A stretch of DNA of 64,000 nucleotides from Flavobacterium restrictum (GCF_007097245.1 NZ_VJZT01000003.1:62001-126000), one strand, 5' to 3'; counted from the stretch's first letter, positions 34,631 through 44,018 are shown. The notes: generated by a model not told the origin, from the sequence alone. A program made the numbers and translations.

Positions 34631-35668
34631 ATGAGTAAATTAGAATTAAAAGGAATCAGTAAATCATTCGGAAGTTCGCTTATTGTAAACAACTTGGATT
34701 TAGAAATTCAGGATGGAGAATTTTTGACCATTTTGGGGCCAAGTGGATGCGGAAAAACGACCACTTTGCGAATGATTGCCGGTTTTGAAACGCCTGATAA
34801 AGGACAAGTTTTACTCAACAATCAAGATATTTCGCAGTTACCTCCTTATAAAAGGAATGTCAATACGGTTTTTCAAAATTATGCTTTGTTTCCCCATTTG
34901 AACGTGGAAGAGAATATTGCTTTTGGTTTGCACCAAAAAAAATTAAGCAAATCCGAAACGAATAAACGTGTAGATGAAATGCTGGAATTGGTTCAAATGG
35001 AAGCTTTCAAAACCAGAAAACCTTTTGAAATGTCGGGCGGACAACAACAAAGAGTTGCCATTGCCAGAGCGATTGCACCTGATCCAGAAATTTTATTGTT
35101 GGATGAGCCACTTGGCGCTTTGGATTTGAAATTGAGAAAACAAATGCAATTTGAGTTGAAACAATTGCACAAAGATTTGAATAAAACCTTTGTGTATGTG
35201 ACGCACGATCAGGAAGAAGCATTGACAATGTCTGACCGAATAGCGGTGATGAATCAAGGAATTATCGAACAATTGTCCGATAGTCAAACCTTGTATAATT
35301 TGCCAAAAACCAAATTTGTAGCTGGATTTATTGGCGAAGCGAATTTGATTCTGGTGCAAATAGAGAATCAAAAGTCGTTTTCATTTGAGGCTAAAACCTA
35401 TGAATTTGAACATAAAAATATAGACAAACAAGGTGTATTATTCATCCGCCCCGAAAATGTTTCTTTTGACGCCATTTCCGAAATTGCAATGAAAGTTACA
35501 ATTGAAGATGTCATTTTTGTGGGCAATCATCGCAAGTATAAATTGGTTACGGCATCAGGTCAAAAAATCATCAAAACAGAGGATTCTTCTGTAGCGTTGA
35601 CAAAAATTATTGGACAGTCGGTGACTATTTATTTGTCGCCTAATTTAATTCAGATTTATAATTCATAA
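34631..35668 (+). CDS. potA: PotA-like polyamine ABC transporter ATPase
   Basis: A 345-residue ATPase that powers the Pot importer. Walker A is GPSGCGKTT (residues 36-44), the Q-loop [15 protein letters not shown], the signature [14 protein letters not shown], Walker [13 protein letters not shown], and the switch [12 protein letters not shown]-terminal TOBE-like regulatory domain (about 240-345) includes FIRPENVSF. The length and domain order are those of PotA/PotG. It starts 2 bases after potC. An aldehyde dehydrogenase gene starts 10 bases after its stop, tying uptake to oxidation of the substrate. Confidence 0.93.
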   Translation: MSKLELKGISKSFGSSLIVNNLDLEIQDGEFLTILGPSGCGKTTTLRMIAGFETPDKGQVLLNNQDISQLPPYKRNVNTVFQNYALFPHLNVEENIAFGLHQKKLSKSETNKRVDEMLELVQMEAFKTRKPFEMSGGQQQRVAIARAIAPDPEILLLDEPLGALDLKLRKQMQFELKQLHKDLNKTFVYVTHDQEEALTMSDRIAVMNQGIIEQLSDSQTLYNLPKTKFVAGFIGEANLILVQIENQKSFSFEAKTYEFEHKNIDKQGVLFIRPENVSFDAISEIAMKVTIEDVIFVGNHRKYKLVTASGQKIIKTEDSSVALTKIIGQSVTIYLSPNLIQIYNS

Positions 35669-35678
35669 AATAAAAATT

Positions 35679-37124
35679 ATGTATAAAATGTATATCAACG
35701 GCGCTTTTGTAGATTCGGTTTCCAAGAAAACCAGAAACATACTAAATCCTGCTACAAAAGAGGTAATAGCAACCGTTCCAGAAGCACAAATCGAAGATGT
35801 AAATGCCGCTGTCGATGCAGCTAGAGCCGCATTTGACGGAGAAGAATGGAAAAGTAAAACGGCTCAAGACCGTCAGAAAATATTATTTTCCATCGCTGGG
35901 AAAATAAGAGAAAATTTCGAAGCTTTCGTAAAATTGGAAGTAGAAAATAATGGTAAGCCCATTCGCGAAGCTGAATTTGATATTGATGATGCCGCTTCTT
36001 GTTTTGAGTTTTATGCTGGATTGGCTACAAAAATTCACGGCGAAACGATGAGTGTGCCAGGAAATTCATTTAGTTATGTAACGCGAGAAGCGATTGGTGT
36101 TTGTGCGCAAATTATTCCGTGGAATTTTCCGTTTTTGATGTGTGCTTGGAAATTGGGACCGGCAATCGCAGCAGGAAACACGGTAGTTTTAAAACCATCC
36201 GAAGTGACGCCATTGACGGCTTTGTTTTTGGCACAATTAATAGATGAATTAGACATTCCAAAAGGAGTAATTAACATCGTAACTGGTGATGGCCCAATTG
36301 CTGGAAACGCTTTAATCAGTAACACCAAAATTGATAAAATTGCTTTTACTGGAGGAACTTCAACAGGAAAATACATTGGTAAAATTGCTGCCGAAAATCT
36401 CAAAAAAGCAACATTAGAATTGGGTGGAAAAAACCCAGTTGTCATTTTTGATGATTGCAAAATGGATTTGGCTATCGATTGGGGATTGTTTGCGGCTTTC
36501 GCCAATAGCGGTCAGGTTTGTACAGCCGGTTCCCGAATTTTGATTCAAGACACAATCTATGACGAGTTTGTAAAACAATTTGTAGCAAGAGCGAAAAATA
36601 TAAAAGTGGGTGATGGAAGTGATGCCGAAAATACGATGGGACCAATCGTTTCTCAAGCTCATTTTGACAAAATTAAAGCCTATATCGAAGTTGGAAAAAG
36701 TGAAGCTACATTGGCTTTTGGAGGAAACTCCGATGATTCAAAAGGCTTTTTTATAGAACCAACCATTTTTACAAACGTAACTCCAAATATGCGAATAGCC
36801 AGAGAAGAAATTTTTGGACCCGTTGTAGCATTATTAAAATTTTCGACTGAAGAAGAAGCAATTGCAATGGCAAATGATACCGAATATGGTTTGGGTTATG
36901 GATTATTCACGCAAGATGTAACACGTGTTCATCGTGTGATGCCAAAAATCCGAGCAGGAATTGGTTGGGTAAATTTCTACCATCCTACGTTCAATGAAAT
37001 GCCTTGGGGCGGTTACAAACAGTCCGGAACTGGCAGAGAATTAGGATTGTACGGCATCGAAAATTACCTCGAAGTCAAACAAGTCAACATCAATTTAGAC
37101 ACTGATCCCGTGGGTTGGTATTAA
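35679..37124 (+). CDS. Aldehyde dehydrogenase, aminoaldehyde/betaine-aldehyde type
   Basis: A 481-residue NAD-dependent aldehyde dehydrogenase with the catalytic cysteine C281 in NSGQVCTAGSRIL and the base glutamate in ATLELGGKNPVVI. Other motifs are ICAQIIPWNFPFLM-like GVCAQIIPWNFPFLM, KIAFTGGTSTGKYI, REEIFGPVVALLKF, and the end MPWGGYKQSGTGRELG. The group contains gamma-aminobutyraldehyde, betaine-aldehyde and phenylacetaldehyde dehydrogenases. Ten bases behind potA and close to the amine oxidase gene, the best guess is oxidation of 4-aminobutanal or 3-aminopropanal from polyamines. The exact aldehyde is not fixed by sequence. Confidence 0.87.
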   Translation: MYKMYINGAFVDSVSKKTRNILNPATKEVIATVPEAQIEDVNAAVDAARAAFDGEEWKSKTAQDRQKILFSIAGKIRENFEAFVKLEVENNGKPIREAEFDIDDAASCFEFYAGLATKIHGETMSVPGNSFSYVTREAIGVCAQIIPWNFPFLMCAWKLGPAIAAGNTVVLKPSEVTPLTALFLAQLIDELDIPKGVINIVTGDGPIAGNALISNTKIDKIAFTGGTSTGKYIGKIAAENLKKATLELGGKNPVVIFDDCKMDLAIDWGLFAAFANSGQVCTAGSRILIQDTIYDEFVKQFVARAKNIKVGDGSDAENTMGPIVSQAHFDKIKAYIEVGKSEATLAFGGNSDDSKGFFIEPTIFTNVTPNMRIAREEIFGPVVALLKFSTEEEAIAMANDTEYGLGYGLFTQDVTRVHRVMPKIRAGIGWVNFYHPTFNEMPWGGYKQSGTGRELGLYGIENYLEVKQVNINLDTDPVGWY

Positions 37125-37133
37125 TAATTTAAT

Positions 37134-37191
37134 GATTGAAAGATTTAACAATTTAAAAATTAGGAATAACAGAATTTAAAATCTTTCAATC
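37134..37191. repeat. Inverted repeat between two aldehyde dehydrogenase genes
   Basis: A 13-bp arm GATTGAAAGATTT at 37134-37146 is exactly complementary to 37179-37191, and CTTTCAATCT is repeated again directly after it. The 32-base spacer is A+T-rich. There is no T-run, so it is probably a message-processing or stability hairpin and not a strong terminator. Confidence 0.55.
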
Positions 37192-37217
37192 TTTCAATCT
37201 TTTAAATTTCTATTAAA

Positions 37218-38570
37218 ATGATATTCAAATCTATAAATCCGTTTACGCAAGCTGTAATTGCAGAGCACGAAGTTTTGACTAATGCCCAATTGAATCAAAA
37301 GTTGGAATTGGCGGCAACGGCTTTCAAAAGCTGGCGTACGACCACTTTTCAAGAAAGAGCGGATAAAATGCAAAAAGTAGCCGATATTCTTCGTGCCAAT
37401 AAAGACGAATTGGGATTGCTTATTTCGAATGAAATGGGGAAAATCCTATCGGAAGGTATAGCCGAAGTGGAAAAATCAGCTGGAAACTGCGATTTTTATG
37501 CCGAAAATGCCGAGAAAATGTTGAAAGACGAGCACTATAATACGCCGTTCAAAAGCATGTCGGTTTATGATCCGTCAGGGGCAGTTTTTGCGATTATGCC
37601 TTGGAATTATCCGTTTTGGCAAGTGTTGCGGTATGCGGCTCCAGCGATTATGGCGGGAAATGTAACACTTTTGAAACACGCTCCAAATGTTATTGGCTGT
37701 GCCAAAGCTATAGAAAATGCCTTCTTGGAAGCAGGTTTCCCAGAGGGTGTTTTCCAACAAATAAACATTGATATTCCACAAGTAGAAACCGTTATTGCGG
37801 CCGATATTGTGTCTGGAATTACCTTAACGGGTAGCGAAATGGCCGGTTCATCGGTGGCGGCATTGGCTGGAAAACACATCAAAAAATCAGTTTTAGAACT
37901 TGGAGGTTCTGATGCGTTTATCGTTTTGAACGATGCCGATTTAGAGAAAGCCGCCACTGTAGCCACGCAATCTCGAATGCTCAACGCAGGTCAAGCCTGT
38001 ATTTGTGCCAAACGCTTCATCGTAACCGAAAAAGTAGCCGATGAATTTGCGTCGCTTTTTGCACAAAAAGTAAGTGCGCTGCAGCAAGGAAATCCTTTAC
38101 AGAACGGCATCAATATGGGGCCTTTGGCACGAATTGATTTGGCGGAGAAATTAAGTTATCAATTGGAGCATTCTTTACAACAAGGAGCCAAAATTTTGGT
38201 GGGTGGTGAGCGAGAACATTGTAATTTCCAGCCCACATTAATAGATTTTGTAGATGCCAATAATATTGCTTTTCAGGAGGAAACTTTTGGACCACTGGCA
38301 ACCATAATTCGGGCAAAAGACGAAAATGATGCCATTATGATTGCTAATAATCACCGCTATGGATTGGCTTCGGCGATATGGACAGTAGACAGAGAGAAAG
38401 CCTATCATTTAGCCAGACGCATTGATGCTGGCAATGTTTTTGTGAATTCCTTGGTGCGTTCGGATTCCCGAATTCCCTTTGGAGGAATAAAAAAATCAGG
38501 CTACGGAAGAGAATTATCCGAGATAGGAATCAAAGAATTTATGAATATGAAATCAGTGATTATTGAATAA
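37218..38570 (+). CDS. Short-type succinate-semialdehyde dehydrogenase
   Basis: A 450-residue aldehyde dehydrogenase of the compact Sad/GabD2 group that starts directly with the substrate domain (MIFKSINPFTQAVI). Catalytic cysteine C261 lies in NAGQACICAKRFI and the base glutamate in KSVLELGGSDAFIVL. Family motifs are AIMPWNYPFWQVLRYAAPAI, GITLTGSEMAG, QEETFGPLATII and RIPFGGIKKSGYGRELS. The expected reaction is succinate semialdehyde to succinate. It would back up the GabD-like enzyme at 27.8 kb or act on another semialdehyde. It lies 40 bases before the amine oxidase gene. Confidence 0.87.
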   Translation: MIFKSINPFTQAVIAEHEVLTNAQLNQKLELAATAFKSWRTTTFQERADKMQKVADILRANKDELGLLISNEMGKILSEGIAEVEKSAGNCDFYAENAEKMLKDEHYNTPFKSMSVYDPSGAVFAIMPWNYPFWQVLRYAAPAIMAGNVTLLKHAPNVIGCAKAIENAFLEAGFPEGVFQQINIDIPQVETVIAADIVSGITLTGSEMAGSSVAALAGKHIKKSVLELGGSDAFIVLNDADLEKAATVATQSRMLNAGQACICAKRFIVTEKVADEFASLFAQKVSALQQGNPLQNGINMGPLARIDLAEKLSYQLEHSLQQGAKILVGGEREHCNFQPTLIDFVDANNIAFQEETFGPLATIIRAKDENDAIMIANNHRYGLASAIWTVDREKAYHLARRIDAGNVFVNSLVRSDSRIPFGGIKKSGYGRELSEIGIKEFMNMKSVIIE

Positions 38571-38610
38571 AAACAAAGTGCATTTAGATAGCTAACCAAA
38601 CCAAACTCCT

Positions 38611-40290
38611 ATGAAAAATCCAAAATCAACCGTTTTAAAGAATATTCTTTTGAATTTAAAAATGGCTCAATTTTCGAATGAAAATCCAGAAATTGAAGTT
38701 GAAAAAATAATCGCTTTCAAAAATGCTGATGCGGTAACCAGAAGGAAATTTGTTGCAGATGTGGCTAAATTTGGCTTACTGACTGGAGTTATTGGAACGT
38801 CAATAATTAGTTGTAAAAAAGAAAATACTCCTGAAAAAACAATAATTTCTGACGAAGGAGAAGGCATTGCAAATGCAAATGATAAAAAAGTTGTTGTTGT
38901 TGGTGCTGGAATGGCAGGTTTAAATGCTGCTTATCAATTGAGTAAAGCGGGAATTAATGCCACGGTTTATGAAGGAAGTTTTAGAGTTGGCGGTCGTATT
39001 TTGACTCATTATAACGATGCGTTGCAAATGGGGATTCATCCTGAATTTGGTGGTGATTTTATCGATACAACGCATGCGGATATGATTGCTTTGTCCAAAG
39101 AATTCAATTTAGAATTAATCGATATGTATGCCGAATCGAAAGCGGCAGGTTTAGTTCACGAGACATTTTTCTTTGATGGTAGACATATTCCTGAAGAAGA
39201 AATTATAAAGGAATTCAAAAAAATCGCACCAAAATTACACAAAGACACCGAGAGTTTAGGTGAAGATTATGATACGCCAGCCGCATTAATTTTGGACAAA
39301 ACTTCTTTGAAAGAATACATAAAATCCTTGAAATGTGCTCCATGGTTGAAGGAGGCTTTGACAGCGGCTTATTTGGCTGAATTTGGTTTGGATACTTCGG
39401 AGCAATCGGCTATCAATATGCTCGATATGATTGATACGGACACTTCCGAAGGATTTAAGATTTTTGGAGATAGTGACGAAAAATACCGAATCAAAGCTGG
39501 AAACTCGAAATTGATTGAAAATATTGCTTCAAAATTGCCCAAACCTGTTGTACTAAATTCGATGCTTACGGCTATTACCAAAAAAGAAGAGAAATATATT
39601 TTGTCGTTTAAGGGTAAACAAGATGTCGAAGCTGATTTTGTAATTCTAACCCTTCCGTTTACGATGCTCCGTGACGTGCAACTGGATTTGCCAGATATGA
39701 CTCCCGAAAAAAAGAACTCGATTCAAGAGTTAGGGTATGGACAAAACAACAAACTGTTTTTGGGATATCAAAATAGACCTTGGCGAGAAGGTAAAAACAA
39801 GTTTTATGGCTACTTGTTTCACAAAGACATTCACGATGGTTGGGATTCTAGTAGTATAAAAAGCGTCGAAAGCAACAAAGGTGTGTATTGTTGTTTCTTT
39901 GGCGGCGATGAATCCATCCGCTTGGCAAAAGTGGCCATAAATAATAAATACGCCCCAGCCAACCACATTTGGAAAACCGATTTGCCACAAGCAGAAATTA
40001 ATAAATACATTGGTACAATGGAAACCGTTTTTCCAGGGTCAAAAAAAGCGTATGTGGGCAAACATGTATTTGCAGCTTGGTCCACCTATCCATGGGTAAA
40101 GGCGAGTTATACGTGCCCAAAAGTGGGACAATGGAATACGGCTATGTTGCATACGCAAGAATCAATTGGAAATGTATTTTTTGCGGGGGAGCATTGTAGT
40201 GTAGAATTTCAGGGCTATATGAATGGCGCTGCCGAGACAGGAAGGGTTGCTGCAGAAGAAATTGTCAAATTAATTAATAAAAAAGTCTAA
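38611..40290 (+). CDS. Flavin monoamine oxidase-family enzyme with Tat/lipobox signal
   Basis: A 559-residue FAD-dependent amine oxidase. The Rossmann motif is VVGAGMAGLNAAYQL (GAGMAG at residues 98-103), followed by GGRILT, and the C-terminal FAD motif is FFAGEHCSVEFQGYMNGAAETG. Ahead of this lies TRRKFVADVAKFG (about 43-55), a twin-arginine-like signal, then a hydrophobic stretch and a lipobox-like IISC (cysteine 68). The enzyme is therefore probably folded in the cytoplasm and exported as a periplasmic lipoprotein. About 42 residues precede the twin-arginine motif, which is long; M18 is another possible start. By context it oxidises a polyamine to an aminoaldehyde with hydrogen peroxide. 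Tryptophan monooxygenase-like or other amine substrates remain possible. Confidence 0.84.
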   Translation: MKNPKSTVLKNILLNLKMAQFSNENPEIEVEKIIAFKNADAVTRRKFVADVAKFGLLTGVIGTSIISCKKENTPEKTIISDEGEGIANANDKKVVVVGAGMAGLNAAYQLSKAGINATVYEGSFRVGGRILTHYNDALQMGIHPEFGGDFIDTTHADMIALSKEFNLELIDMYAESKAAGLVHETFFFDGRHIPEEEIIKEFKKIAPKLHKDTESLGEDYDTPAALILDKTSLKEYIKSLKCAPWLKEALTAAYLAEFGLDTSEQSAINMLDMIDTDTSEGFKIFGDSDEKYRIKAGNSKLIENIASKLPKPVVLNSMLTAITKKEEKYILSFKGKQDVEADFVILTLPFTMLRDVQLDLPDMTPEKKNSIQELGYGQNNKLFLGYQNRPWREGKNKFYGYLFHKDIHDGWDSSSIKSVESNKGVYCCFFGGDESIRLAKVAINNKYAPANHIWKTDLPQAEINKYIGTMETVFPGSKKAYVGKHVFAAWSTYPWVKASYTCPKVGQWNTAMLHTQESIGNVFFAGEHCSVEFQGYMNGAAETGRVAAEEIVKLINKKV

Positions 40291-40341
40291 TCTAAAAAAG
40301 TACAAACCAAAACCAAATTAATAATTAAAACCAAATTAAAC

Positions 40342-41193
40342 ATGAAAAAAGTAATTGTAATTTTTGTAACGCTACTAACAAGTGGTCTAACATTCGCGCA
40401 AGATGCACCTGTAACAGCACCAGCAGAGACGGAAGCGCCAGAACCAAAGTTGACAGCAGCTGTCGATGTTGTGTATCCTTATTTGTGGAGGGGAATTAAA
40501 TATTATGGAGATAAAATCGCTTTTCAACCCTATTTGAATTATGCTGTTACCGATAAATTATCAGTAGGAGTATGGGCAACAACCAATTTTTCTAATGCTG
40601 CCGATGCTTATAATGAGTTTGACTGGAATATTTCTTACCAAATTTCACCAATAGTTAAAGTGATGTTGAGTGATTACTATTGGCCCGCAACGAAAAAAAA
40701 TATGGATTGGGAAAGAAGTAGTTATTTTGATTATTCCGAAGGATCAGCACAGAGTTTGGATCTTTCCATTTTGTTAGATTTTTCAGATAAAGGAATTCCT
40801 TTGGATTTTCAATGGAATACTTTCATAGGAGGAGGAGATTATAAATATGACGCCGATGGAAATGTTGATGGAAGAGCTTTTTCTAGTTATGCCGAAGTTG
40901 GTTATACTAAAACATTTGAAAGCGTTGGAATAGATGTTCGCCCTTTTGTAGGTGCAGTTGTTATTAACGGTGGATATTATGGCGCTGACGCAAGTGGTAA
41001 ATCTGGTTTTACATTTTCTAATGTTGGTGTCAACGTTGCCAAAGAACTTAAAGTTGCCAAAAATTATAGTATCCCTGTATTTGTGAGATATACTAATAAT
41101 GATTATGGTATTCAAAAGTTGGATAGCAACGGCGATTTGACCAAAACGGTTAGAAATTTCTTTTCATGCGGGATGACATTTAGCATAAGATAA
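40342..41193 (+). CDS. TorF-family putative outer-membrane porin
   Basis: A 283-residue barrel protein with a signal peptide (LTFAQD, about residue 20) and a proline/alanine/glutamate-rich linker. The TorF/Gcw_chp pattern follows: AAVDVVYPYLWRGIKYYGDK, then FQPYLNYAVTDKLSVGVWAT, then EFDWNISYQ and a final strand CGMTFSIR. It lies 51 bases after the amine oxidase gene on the same strand, before a terminator. It may admit the island's substrate through the outer membrane, which is inferred from position. Confidence 0.8.
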   Translation: MKKVIVIFVTLLTSGLTFAQDAPVTAPAETEAPEPKLTAAVDVVYPYLWRGIKYYGDKIAFQPYLNYAVTDKLSVGVWATTNFSNAADAYNEFDWNISYQISPIVKVMLSDYYWPATKKNMDWERSSYFDYSEGSAQSLDLSILLDFSDKGIPLDFQWNTFIGGGDYKYDADGNVDGRAFSSYAEVGYTKTFESVGIDVRPFVGAVVINGGYYGADASGKSGFTFSNVGVNVAKELKVAKNYSIPVFVRYTNNDYGIQKLDSNGDLTKTVRNFFSCGMTFSIR

Positions 41194-41213
41194 AAAGAGT
41201 CTAGTTATTTTTT

Positions 41214-41263
41214 AACCTTAAATTCAGTATTTACTACAGAGATTGAATTTAAGGTTTTTTTGT
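41214..41263 (+). terminator. Rho-independent terminator after the TorF-type gene
   Basis: A 13-bp stem AACCTTAAATTCA at 41214-41226 pairs perfectly with 41244-41256, followed by a run of seven T. It ends the long rightward catabolic transcript. Confidence 0.88.
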
Positions 41264-41611
41264 AGCACTTATTTTTAGATTCTTTTTTACACCCCCATTT
41301 TTTTAGGGGGTATTCATTTAAATAGTATAAAATATTTTTTTAATCTTTTTTTTTGTGATTAATAAAGATAGGTGTGGTGTTTTAAATAGGGTTTGTTTTA
41401 AAAAAGTCTATTATCGTTTTTTTAAAATATCTAAATTAAAATACGAAATACTTAAAATTAGTCGGTGATTTTTAGATATTGACAATTCTTTTTAGAAAAA
41501 TATAAAAAAATTTTGTTGTTAATTAAAAGTTAATAAATTCGCTTCAGGATAAAGAAAAACAACCAAATTCGAACGTCCGATTATTAAATTTATAAACTAA
41601 ATAAAGTAAAC
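41264..41611. other. Long A+T-rich leader region before the porin gene, with one G/C hairpin
   Basis: This 348-base gap contains no gene. It has long A and T runs and one conspicuous G/C hairpin, ACCCCC at 41291-41296 with GGGGGT at 41306-41311 around an A/T loop. No convincing -7 box was found before the porin start at 41612. The region may hold the porin promoter and control sites. Confidence 0.4.
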
Positions 41612-42634
41612 ATGAAAAAAGTAATTACTATTTTATCATTAATTTTGACTACAAGTATAGCATTTGCTCAAGATGCTGAAAAGCCTTCTCCATTAGAAAT
41701 TTCAGGTTCAGGAGATTTATATTACAAGTATGATTTTTCTAAAACTGGAAACATTCCAACAAGTTTTGCTAATGAGCAAAATTCAGTATCATTAGGGATG
41801 CTTGATGTTATTTTGAAAAAATCTATGAAAAAAGTGTCTTTTGTTGGAGAAATATCTTTTGGGCCAAGAGGTCAATTTCAATCAATTCCTAACGCTGATG
41901 GTACTTATAATGACTCAAACTCGAATTCATTTCACCTTCAAAATTTATATGCTACTTATGCCGTTTCAGACAAATTTAGTTTGACAGCAGGGTATATGGG
42001 GACTTTTATAGGTTATGAGGTAATTTCTCCTTTGGCTAACTTTAGTTATTCTACTTCGTATTTATTTACCAATGGACCATTCCAAAATGCGGGTATCAAA
42101 GCTAATTATAAAATATCTGACAAGTTTGGGGCAATGCTTGGTTTGTTTAATGACCAGTGGAACAAATACCAAGCAGATCCAATTAAAGGATTGAATGCTA
42201 TTGGAGGTCAATTATCCTATGCTGGAAAAGGAACTAGTGCCTACCTGAATTTTATGGACGGTTCCGTAAGTGGAACAATTGTTGATTTAACTGCAACATT
42301 TCAAGTTTCTGAAAAATTCAAACTAGGTGTAAACGCCGCTGATTTTTCTAACGATGGTAAAGTAGGTTATACAGGAGCTGCTTTGTACCCATCTTATGCA
42401 ATCACTGATGCTTTTGCTTTAGGATTACGTGGTGAATATTTTAAATACAAAGAAGGTTCTGGAGATACATCAGTAACTGCTTTTACTTTTTCAGGGAACT
42501 ATAAAGTAGATGGACTAACTATTATTCCAGAGTTTAGATTAGATAGCAATTCAGACAAAGTATTTGTTGACTCTAATATGGCTCCTACAAAATCTGCATC
42601 TCAATTCCTATTAGCTGTTGTTTATGGTTTTTAA
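41612..42634 (+). CDS. Outer-membrane beta-barrel porin (BBP2/OmpL-like)
   Basis: A 340-residue barrel protein with a signal peptide (SIAFAQDA, about residue 20). The strand pattern and motifs SGSGDLYYKYDF, HLQNLYATYAVSDKFSLTAG, GPFQNAGIKANYKISDKFG and the final QFLLAVVYGF match the putative beta-barrel porin-2 (OmpL-like) family. It stands alone between two terminators with a long leader, so it is separately regulated. It would allow passive passage of small solutes, possibly amines given the neighbours. Confidence 0.82.
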   Translation: MKKVITILSLILTTSIAFAQDAEKPSPLEISGSGDLYYKYDFSKTGNIPTSFANEQNSVSLGMLDVILKKSMKKVSFVGEISFGPRGQFQSIPNADGTYNDSNSNSFHLQNLYATYAVSDKFSLTAGYMGTFIGYEVISPLANFSYSTSYLFTNGPFQNAGIKANYKISDKFGAMLGLFNDQWNKYQADPIKGLNAIGGQLSYAGKGTSAYLNFMDGSVSGTIVDLTATFQVSEKFKLGVNAADFSNDGKVGYTGAALYPSYAITDAFALGLRGEYFKYKEGSGDTSVTAFTFSGNYKVDGLTIIPEFRLDSNSDKVFVDSNMAPTKSASQFLLAVVYGF

Positions 42635-42678
42635 CACAGTAAGTTAAGGAATAATACAGAATTAAAAACTTTTTTTTT

Positions 42679-42715
42679 ACTGCCAAGATGCTTTCGAGTG
42701 TTTTGGCAGTTTTTT
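42679..42715 (+). terminator. Rho-independent terminator after the porin gene
   Basis: ACTGCCAA at 42679-42686 pairs with TTGGCAGT at 42703-42710 around a 16-base loop and leads into TTTTT. It is 44 bases after the porin stop. Confidence 0.8.
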
Positions 42716-43030
42716 ATTGCTTATTGTTCAAATCACTTCAATGGTTTTTTACCTGAAGTAAACTTCTACCAAGAATTGTGTGGAAAAAAAATCCAGCTAG
42801 AGATTACACCAATGATAAACTTTTTAATTGAATAAAGCGATTTTTAATAATTATAGAGGAATCATTTAACACCATTTTTTTTCTGTGAATTTTACCAATA
42901 CTATTTTAGAGGCAGTAAATTGGTAATTATAGCTACTTTTACAAATTCTCTAATTCCAATCAATAAGTTGAAGAATAGAGAACGACCAGATTGAACTATT
43001 TTGTAATACAGATTGGCATTAGTTTTAAAT
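42716..43030. other. Intergenic region with no recognised feature
   Basis: About 315 bases between two convergent transcription units. I see no open frame, RNA gene, promoter box or repeat that I would defend here; the sequence is A+T-rich without obvious structure. Confidence 0.5.
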
Positions 43031-43069
43031 AACAAAAAGGCTTTTGAATACCTCAAAAGCCCTTTTGTT
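43031..43069. terminator. Bidirectional terminator downstream of the amidase gene
   Basis: AACAAAAAGGCTTTTG at 43031-43046 pairs with CAAAAGCCCTTTTGTT at 43054-43069, with one mismatch. It is 16 bases beyond the stop of the leftward amidase gene, and runs of A and T on both sides allow use in both directions. Confidence 0.75.
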
Positions 43070-43084
43070 ATTTTAAAAACTACA

Positions 43085-43987
43085 TTACTGTTTCTTATAA
43101 ATAGAATAAATAATGTTGATTGTTTTTTGATCTAAAACAGCATCTACTTCTGATTTTACATAATGCAATTTGAATGCTTTGATGGCTGCAGGAAGATTTT
43201 TGGTATCGTATCCAATGATGCGCAATCCTAATTCGGGATTGAAATCCGCGGGAGCTTCGTCTAGAAAGTTGTCTTGCCACAATCCAAATCCTTTTTCGGC
43301 TAATAATTGCCAAGGAAATAAAACGCTCGGGTCTTGTTTTCGTGTGGGCGCAATGTCCGAGTGGCCTATTATGTTTTGGGTGGGAATATTGTAGTCTTTT
43401 TTTAATTTAGTCAAAAGTGCCAATAAACTATTAATTTGCAATTCCGAAAAAGGTTCTAATCCATTATTGTCCAACTCAATACCTATGGAGGACGAATTGA
43501 TATCGGTGTTTTTGCCCCAACTGGAATTTCCGCCATGCCAAGCACGCAAATAATCGTTGAGCATGTGGATCACGCGGCCATTATCAGCTATGACATAATG
43601 GGCGCTCACTTGACTGGCTGGTTTGGTAAAGGTTCGCAATGTTTTTTCTAACGAATCTTGTGCCGTATGGTGTATGATAATGAAGTTGGGTTTTCGTAAA
43701 TTAAAATTCACCGTACCAATCCACTCGGTAGTTACGCCGTTTTGCAAAGGTGTAGGCCCCATTTTTGAAATCGAATCCTGAAAAGTATGCAGTTGTTTGG
43801 TGTACAAGGTGTCAACACTTTGTGCGGTGTTGGGCACATTTTGTAGTGGTACCGTTTCCTTGCTCGAAATGGTTTCTTTTAATTTATCAAGCTGATTTTC
43901 ATATACTTTTTCACTCTTTTTGTACGGATTTGTGGAGCAAGAAACAACCACGATAGCAAAGGCAAGGGTACTTAAATATTTTTTCAT
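43085..43987 (-). CDS. N-acetylmuramoyl-L-alanine amidase lipoprotein (Amidase_2)
   Basis: A 300-residue lipoprotein (VVSC, cysteine 17, then STNPYKK) that cuts the bond between muramic acid and the peptide stem of peptidoglycan. The zinc amidase domain (about residues 95-230) has the metal histidine in NFIIIHHTA, then VSAHYVIADNGRVI, AWHGGNSSWG, SSSIGIELDNNG, and the second zinc region IIGHSDIAPTRKQDPS. A C-terminal helical part (about 235-300) resembles a peptidoglycan-binding segment. AmpD-like enzymes serve in cell-wall recycling or remodelling. It is 31 bases after a small secreted-protein gene. Confidence 0.92.
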   Translation of the reverse strand: MKKYLSTLAFAIVVVSCSTNPYKKSEKVYENQLDKLKETISSKETVPLQNVPNTAQSVDTLYTKQLHTFQDSISKMGPTPLQNGVTTEWIGTVNFNLRKPNFIIIHHTAQDSLEKTLRTFTKPASQVSAHYVIADNGRVIHMLNDYLRAWHGGNSSWGKNTDINSSSIGIELDNNGLEPFSELQINSLLALLTKLKKDYNIPTQNIIGHSDIAPTRKQDPSVLFPWQLLAEKGFGLWQDNFLDEAPADFNPELGLRIIGYDTKNLPAAIKAFKLHYVKSEVDAVLDQKTINIIYSIYKKQ

Positions 43988-44018
43988 ACTGCTTTATTTT
44001 GCGTTTATAATAGGGGTA

